Assembly: GCA_937974415.1 (NCBI GenBank)
Contig: CALJXB010000236.1
Coordinates: 1 to 8,616 of the forward strand
DNA length: 8,616 nt
Direction: 5' to 3'
Source of the DNA: an uncultured Kiloniellales bacterium
GTDB taxonomy: Bacteria > Pseudomonadota > Alphaproteobacteria > Kiloniellales > JAKSDN01
Shown: piece by piece, positions 5,231 through 8,616 of the stretch
How the letters are laid out: each line of letters starts with the position of its first letter
Position numbering within the stretch: position 1 is the stretch's first letter
The notes under the pieces: model-generated
What the model was told of the DNA's origin: nothing
The model's input: only the letters and a program-made list of their open reading frames with translations
Database searches by the model: none
Position numbers and translations under genes: made by a program

Positions 5231-7042
5231 CTACTCGGCCGGCTGGTGGGCGGCCGGCATTGGCAAGCCCAGCCCGCCTTCCGTGTTGGGCACCTCCTCC
5301 TGCGGAACGTTCTGCGGGATGAAATCCTCTTTGGCGCCCGGCACGCTGTAGTCGTAGGCCCAGCGATAGACCACCGGCAGCTCCGGACCGAAGTTGCCAT
5401 GGGCCGGCGGATTTTCCGGCGTCTGCCATTCCAAAGTGGTGGCCCGCCAGGGATTCGGATCTGCCTTTTTGCCCTTGTAGGCACTCCAGATCATGTTGAA
5501 CAGGAAGATCACCTGTGCCACGCCGACGGTCAAAGCCACCACACTGACGAAGGCGTTCAGGGTGACCGCCGATTCCGGGATGAAGAGGGTGTCGCTCATC
5601 TCGTAGTAGCGCCGCGGCACGCCGAGCAGGCCGAGGTAGTGGAGCGGCAGGAAGATCGCATAGGCTCCCAGGAAGGTGACCCAAAAGTGGATCTGGCCCA
5701 GGGTCTGGTTGAACATGCGCCCGGTTATCTTCGGGAACCAGTGATAGATCGCCCCGAAGATCACCAGGATCGGCGCCACCCCCATGACCATGTGGAAATG
5801 GGCGACCACGAACATGGTATCCGAGAGCGGCACGTCCACCACCGCGTTGCCGAGGAACAGGCCGGTAATGCCCCCGTTCACGAAGGTGACGATGAAGCCG
5901 ATGGCGAACAGCATGGGAATCGTCAAATGGATGTTGCCCTTCCACAGGGTCAGGATCCAGTTGTAGACCTTGAGAGCCGTCGGCACCGCGATGATCAGCG
6001 TGGTCGTGGCGAAGAAGAACCCGAAGTAGGGGTTCATGCCGCTGACGTACATGTGGTGCGCCCAGACGATGAAGCTGAGGCCTCCGATGATGACGATGGC
6101 CCAGACCATCATGCGATAGCCGAAGATGTTCCGCCTCGCGTGGGTGGCCAGCAGGTCGGACACGATACCGAAACCCGGCAGGGCGACGATGTAGACCTCG
6201 GGATGGCCGAAGAACCAGAAGAGATGCTGGAATAGCAGCGGGCTGCCGCCGTCGTAGTCGCTCAGTTCGCCGAACTCGACGATAGCGGGCATGAAGAAGC
6301 TGGTTCCCAGGATCTTGTCCAAGGACATCATTACGGCGCCGACAAAGAGCGCGGGAAAAGCCAACAGAGCCAGAATGGTAGCGACGAAAATGCCCCACAC
6401 CGTCAACGGCATGCGCATGAGGCTCATGCCCCGCGTACGCGCCTGCAGGACCGTCACCACGTAGTTCAGCCCGCCCATGGTGAAGCCGACGATGAAGAGT
6501 GCCAGGGAGACCAGCATCAGGATAATGCCCGCTCCCGAGCCCGGCGTGCCCGACAGGATGGCTTGCGGCGGGTAAAGGGTCCAGCCCGCGCCCGTCGGCC
6601 CGCCCGGTACGAACATGCTCGCCAACAGCACCAAGACGGCGAGCAGGTAGATCCAGTAGCTCAACATGTTCACGTAGGGGAAAACCATGTCGCGGGCGCC
6701 GACCATGAGCGGAATGAGATAGTTGCCGAATCCCCCGAGGAACAGCGCGGTCAGCAGATAGATCACCATGATCATGCCGTGCATGGTGATGAACTGGTAG
6801 TAGGCCTCGGCGGAAATGAAGGCGAAGGTGTCCGGGAAGCCGAGCTGGAGGCGCATCAGCCACGACAGGACAAGCGCCACCAGCCCGATCGCGATCGCCG
6901 TGAAGGAATACTGGATGGCGATGACCTTGGCGTCCTGGCTGAAGACATACTTCGTGACGAAGCTGTGCGGATGGTAGAGATCCACTTCCGCCACTTCAGC
7001 TGGCGCGACGTCCTCGGCTGCGGTGGGAATGAAATAGGCCAT
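5231..7042 (-). CDS. ctaD: Cytochrome c oxidase subunit I, A1-type, aa3 oxidase
   Basis: This catalytic subunit holds heme a, heme a3 and CuB, where oxygen is reduced to water while protons are pumped across the inner membrane. The start is ATG 7042, with AAGGG 8 bases upstream, giving 603 residues. The frame stays open a further 680 bases upstream, but that overlaps subunit II. Ligands are all present: His88 and His417 (heme a), His415 (heme a3), and His280, His329 and His330 (CuB). Tyr284 is positioned for the His-Tyr cross-link. GHPEVY (279-284) carries Glu282, the mark of A1 oxidases. Asp118 and Asn125 fit the D channel, and Thr355 and Lys358 the K channel. After twelve helices there is a hydrophilic C-terminus (about 523-603) rich in Pro and Glu. 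It follows subunit II by 50 bases in the same operon and matches coxN of the coxMNOP type. Confidence 0.97.
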   Translation of the reverse strand: MAYFIPTAAEDVAPAEVAEVDLYHPHSFVTKYVFSQDAKVIAIQYSFTAIAIGLVALVLSWLMRLQLGFPDTFAFISAEAYYQFITMHGMIMVIYLLTALFLGGFGNYLIPLMVGARDMVFPYVNMLSYWIYLLAVLVLLASMFVPGGPTGAGWTLYPPQAILSGTPGSGAGIILMLVSLALFIVGFTMGGLNYVVTVLQARTRGMSLMRMPLTVWGIFVATILALLAFPALFVGAVMMSLDKILGTSFFMPAIVEFGELSDYDGGSPLLFQHLFWFFGHPEVYIVALPGFGIVSDLLATHARRNIFGYRMMVWAIVIIGGLSFIVWAHHMYVSGMNPYFGFFFATTTLIIAVPTALKVYNWILTLWKGNIHLTIPMLFAIGFIVTFVNGGITGLFLGNAVVDVPLSDTMFVVAHFHMVMGVAPILVIFGAIYHWFPKITGRMFNQTLGQIHFWVTFLGAYAIFLPLHYLGLLGVPRRYYEMSDTLFIPESAVTLNAFVSVVALTVGVAQVIFLFNMIWSAYKGKKADPNPWRATTLEWQTPENPPAHGNFGPELPVVYRWAYDYSVPGAKEDFIPQNVPQEEVPNTEGGLGLPMPAAHQPAE

Positions 7043-7092
7043 CACGTTACCCTTTTTTGCTTGTTCCTGCGGCTCGCTCGGCTGGAGCCCAA

Positions 7093-7968
7093 TTATTGCG
7101 TCACGGCGCGCGCGCCGGTCGCCGCGTCGTCTTGCTTGAGAACCAGCTTCGGCTCGGTACTCATCTCGTTTCTCGCTTCTTCCATCGCTTCCGCGAAGGT
7201 CGGATGCTCGTCCACCCAGGATTCGTAGGCGCCCGTCTCGTCCACGACGACCAGGCCGCGCATGGCATGGTGGCCCACCCCGCAAAGCTCGAAGCAGAGA
7301 ATGTCGAAGGTGCCGGTTCTCGTCGGCGTCAGCCAGTAATAGGTGATGGCGCCCGGGACCATGTCCATCTTGGCCCGGAACTGGGGCACATAGAAGTTGT
7401 GCAGCACGTCGATGGAGCGCAGCAGCACCTTGACCGGCTGATCGAGCTCGAGGTGGAGCTCGTCGCTTTCGACCAGCACGTCGTCTTGGCCGTGGGGGTC
7501 GTCCGGATTCACGCCGAAGGGGTTTTCGAAGGTGATGATCTTGGTGTCCGAGGTGCCCAGAATCCCATCCTCGCCCGGCAAGCGATAGGCCCAGGTCCAC
7601 TGCTGGGCCAGGACCTCGACCTCCACCGCGTCGTCCGGGACCGTGACGAACTGGCCCCAAACGAAGAGGCCCGGGGTCAGCATGCCCGCCACACCGAGCG
7701 TCGTCAGCCCGGTCAGCCACCACTCAAGCTTGGCGTTCTCGGGTTCGTACTCCGCCTTCTGTCCTTCCCGGTGCCGGTAGCGGACCATGCAGTAGACCAC
7801 GAACAGGAGAACCGCGATGAAGACGACCCCGGTGATCCAGAAGGTGACGATGATGGTGTCGTCCACGTAGCCCCAATTCGAGGCGATCTCGGTCCACCAC
7901 CAGGGGCTCCAAAAGTGAAACACCACGGTGCCCACCACGACCAAGAGCACTAATATTGCTGCGATCAT
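7093..7968 (-). CDS. coxB: Cytochrome c oxidase subunit II with CuA site
   Basis: This subunit accepts electrons from cytochrome c at its periplasmic CuA centre. The start chosen is ATG 7968 (291 residues), preceded by AGGGG at about 10 bases. A GTG at 8073 is in frame, but the extra 35 residues are basic and unlike the family. Hydrophobic segments lie at 1-19, 38-60 and 84-106; the first could be a signal sequence or an extra membrane helix. QQWTWAYRLPGEDG (122-135) contains the tryptophans at the electron entry point. An acidic insert runs from about 132 to 170. The CuA ligands are complete: His190, Cys225, Glu227, Cys229, His233 and Met236, in the C-x-E-x-C-x3-H-x2-M arrangement. There is no C-terminal heme c motif (CxxCH), so this is not a caa3 enzyme. 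It is the first gene of the operon and matches coxM of the coxMNOP type. Confidence 0.96.
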   Translation of the reverse strand: MIAAILVLLVVVGTVVFHFWSPWWWTEIASNWGYVDDTIIVTFWITGVVFIAVLLFVVYCMVRYRHREGQKAEYEPENAKLEWWLTGLTTLGVAGMLTPGLFVWGQFVTVPDDAVEVEVLAQQWTWAYRLPGEDGILGTSDTKIITFENPFGVNPDDPHGQDDVLVESDELHLELDQPVKVLLRSIDVLHNFYVPQFRAKMDMVPGAITYYWLTPTRTGTFDILCFELCGVGHHAMRGLVVVDETGAYESWVDEHPTFAEAMEEARNEMSTEPKLVLKQDDAATGARAVTQ

Positions 7969-8031
7969 CCGGCCATTACCCCTACATATTGAGCGGTTGT
8001 TCTTTGGTTCTTGACCTTGTGAGGCGGCGGG

Positions 8032-8060
8032 ATTGTAGCGGCTCCGATGCGAACGATCTA
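8032..8060 (-). promoter_or_regulatory. Possible promoter of the cytochrome oxidase operon
   Basis: On the minus strand TACAAT (8032-8037, 5 of 6 matches to TATAAT) lies 17 bases after TAGATC (8055-8060, only 3 of 6 to TTGACA). A start near 8025 would give a leader of about 57 bases before subunit II. The poor -35 box would fit a promoter needing an activator. The 142-base gap 7969-8110 in front of the operon is the expected place for it. Confidence 0.25.
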
Positions 8061-8069
8061 GCCTTAAGG

Positions 8070-8083
8070 TCACAGGATTGTGA
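8070..8083. promoter_or_regulatory. Dyad TCACA-N4-TGTGA upstream of the oxidase operon, possible operator
   Basis: A perfect 5-bp inverted repeat with a 4-base centre lies just upstream of the putative -35 box, centred about 51 bases before the inferred start. That position suits a dimeric regulator. The half-sites face the opposite way to a CRP/FNR site (TGTGA-N6-TCACA), so I do not assign a protein. Confidence 0.25.
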
Positions 8084-8110
8084 AACCGAGAAGAGGGCGG
8101 CCTTTTCCGA

Positions 8111-8616
8111 TCAAACCGGCGGTTTCGGTCGGATTACGGGCCATCTTGGCGCGCCGGCCCGGCCGTCGCACCCGCCAGCACGGCACGAGCCGTAGAACAG
8201 ATTCTTCACGTCCGAGGAAAAGGTCGGAAAAGCGAAGAGGTCATCCTTCAGGCTACTGGCCGCGATGCCGTGGCGCATGGCCAGCGCGAAGAGATGGATC
8301 ACGTCCTCGCTCTGATGGCCGACCATATGCGCGCCAACGATTCGATCCGCCCCCTCATCCACCAAAACCTTGGCCCAGGCGACGGATTCGGCGTAGCTCT
8401 TGCCCGAAAACCAGCCCGTCATGTCATTGACGGAGACCTTGACGTCCAGGCCCTGTTCCCTGGCTTCGCCCTCCGTCAGGCCGACGGTGCTGAGCGCGGG
8501 CACCGTATAGACGCAGCTTGGAACTACCGTGTAGTCCGGTTTCACCGTCGGGCCGTGGACGATGTTTCGACCGACGATCCGTCCCTCGTAGGTCGCCAGA
8601 GGGGAGAGCTGTGCCG
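8111..8616 (-). CDS. Pyridine nucleotide-disulfide oxidoreductase family flavoprotein, C-terminal part (5' partial)
   Basis: The frame is open to the window edge on the minus strand; a GTG at 8545 is internal. The 167 visible residues begin with QLSPLATYEGRIVGRNI, the end of the FAD-binding region, where a Gln-Leu contacts the flavin. The dimerisation domain follows: YTVPALSTVGLTEGEARE, then a beta-sheet core with IVGAHMVGHQSEDVIHLFALAMRHG and the terminal FPTFSSDVK. Glutathione reductase and dihydrolipoamide dehydrogenase have a His before Pro in that last motif, followed by a Glu; here the His is Phe. The related soluble transhydrogenase SthA also lacks that His. The normal C-terminus is then followed by a 25-residue tail with two cysteines. 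The N-terminal half, with FAD and NAD(P) motifs and any redox cysteines, lies outside, so the substrate cannot be named. It ends 142 bases before the oxidase operon on the same strand. Confidence 0.88.
   Translation of the reverse strand, partial: AQLSPLATYEGRIVGRNIVHGPTVKPDYTVVPSCVYTVPALSTVGLTEGEAREQGLDVKVSVNDMTGWFSGKSYAESVAWAKVLVDEGADRIVGAHMVGHQSEDVIHLFALAMRHGIAASSLKDDLFAFPTFSSDVKNLFYGSCRAGGCDGRAGAPRWPVIRPKPPV

Noticed and set aside
5246..6235. 329-residue plus-strand frame antisense to subunit I
   Set aside because: His/Asp/Glu/Arg-rich composition without domains is typical of antisense frames in GC-rich genes; the opposite strand holds a fully conserved enzyme.
7104..7117. 14-bp GC palindrome near the end of subunit II
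   Set aside because: It lies inside the coding sequence for the last residues, is made only of CG steps, and has no features of a terminator or operator.
7043..7723. In-frame N-terminal extension of subunit I, which would make an 830-residue protein
   Set aside because: It overlaps the subunit II gene on the same strand and reads as Arg/Gly-rich low-complexity sequence. ATG 7042 has a ribosome binding site and gives a normal subunit I N-terminus.
7969..8073. Longer subunit II starting at GTG 8073
   Set aside because: The extra 35 residues are basic and unlike the family. The extension would also overlap the promoter-like elements, and ATG 7968 begins directly with the expected hydrophobic helix.

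Overview
The window is a GC-rich stretch of ordinary bacterial chromosome. It most likely comes from an alphaproteobacterium, perhaps a Rhodospirillales-like lineage. That guess rests on the base composition, the gene families and the layout of the cytochrome oxidase operon; no rRNA or other taxonomic marker is present. I see no tRNA, rRNA, insertion sequence, integrase, phage gene, CRISPR array or origin.

Layout. (1) Bases 2-1339 (+) hold the C-terminal part of a multi-pass membrane protein resembling those often labelled 'fenitrothion hydrolase'. It ends in a soluble, probably beta-sandwich domain. (2) Bases 1421-2315 are a patchwork of three small genes: a 34-residue single-helix peptide (-), a 67-residue soluble protein (-) with a strong ribosome binding site, and a 72-residue two-helix membrane protein (+). 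(3) Bases 2510-3307 (+) encode a DUF2189 integral membrane protein with a recognisable promoter and AGGAGG site. (4) Bases 3308-3449 are a convergent intergenic gap with a long inverted repeat. (5) Bases 3450-7968 (-) form a compact five-gene operon for an aa3-type heme-copper cytochrome c oxidase. In transcription order it encodes subunit II, subunit I, a 204-residue subunit III-like protein, a 236-residue subunit III and a small subunit IV. (6) Bases 7969-8110 are its likely promoter region, with a perfect TCACA-N4-TGTGA dyad. (7) Bases 8111-8616 (-) hold the C-terminal end of a pyridine nucleotide-disulfide oxidoreductase family flavoprotein.

How the genes work together. Subunit II takes electrons from cytochrome c through its CuA site and passes them to heme a and the heme a3-CuB centre in subunit I. 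Oxygen is reduced there and protons are pumped. All CuA, heme and CuB ligands, the A1-type glutamate and the D- and K-channel residues are present, so the enzyme should be active. Two consecutive subunit III homologues and the lack of assembly genes (ctaB, ctaG) match the alternative coxMNOP-type oxidase of rhizobia rather than the housekeeping ctaCDBGE operon. The flavoprotein upstream reads in the same direction but is separated by a promoter-like gap.

I found no convincing undescribed system. The items most worth a second look are the tandem subunit III genes, the appended C-terminal domain of the first protein, the small membrane peptides, the dyad upstream of the oxidase operon, and the flavoprotein that lacks the usual C-terminal histidine.
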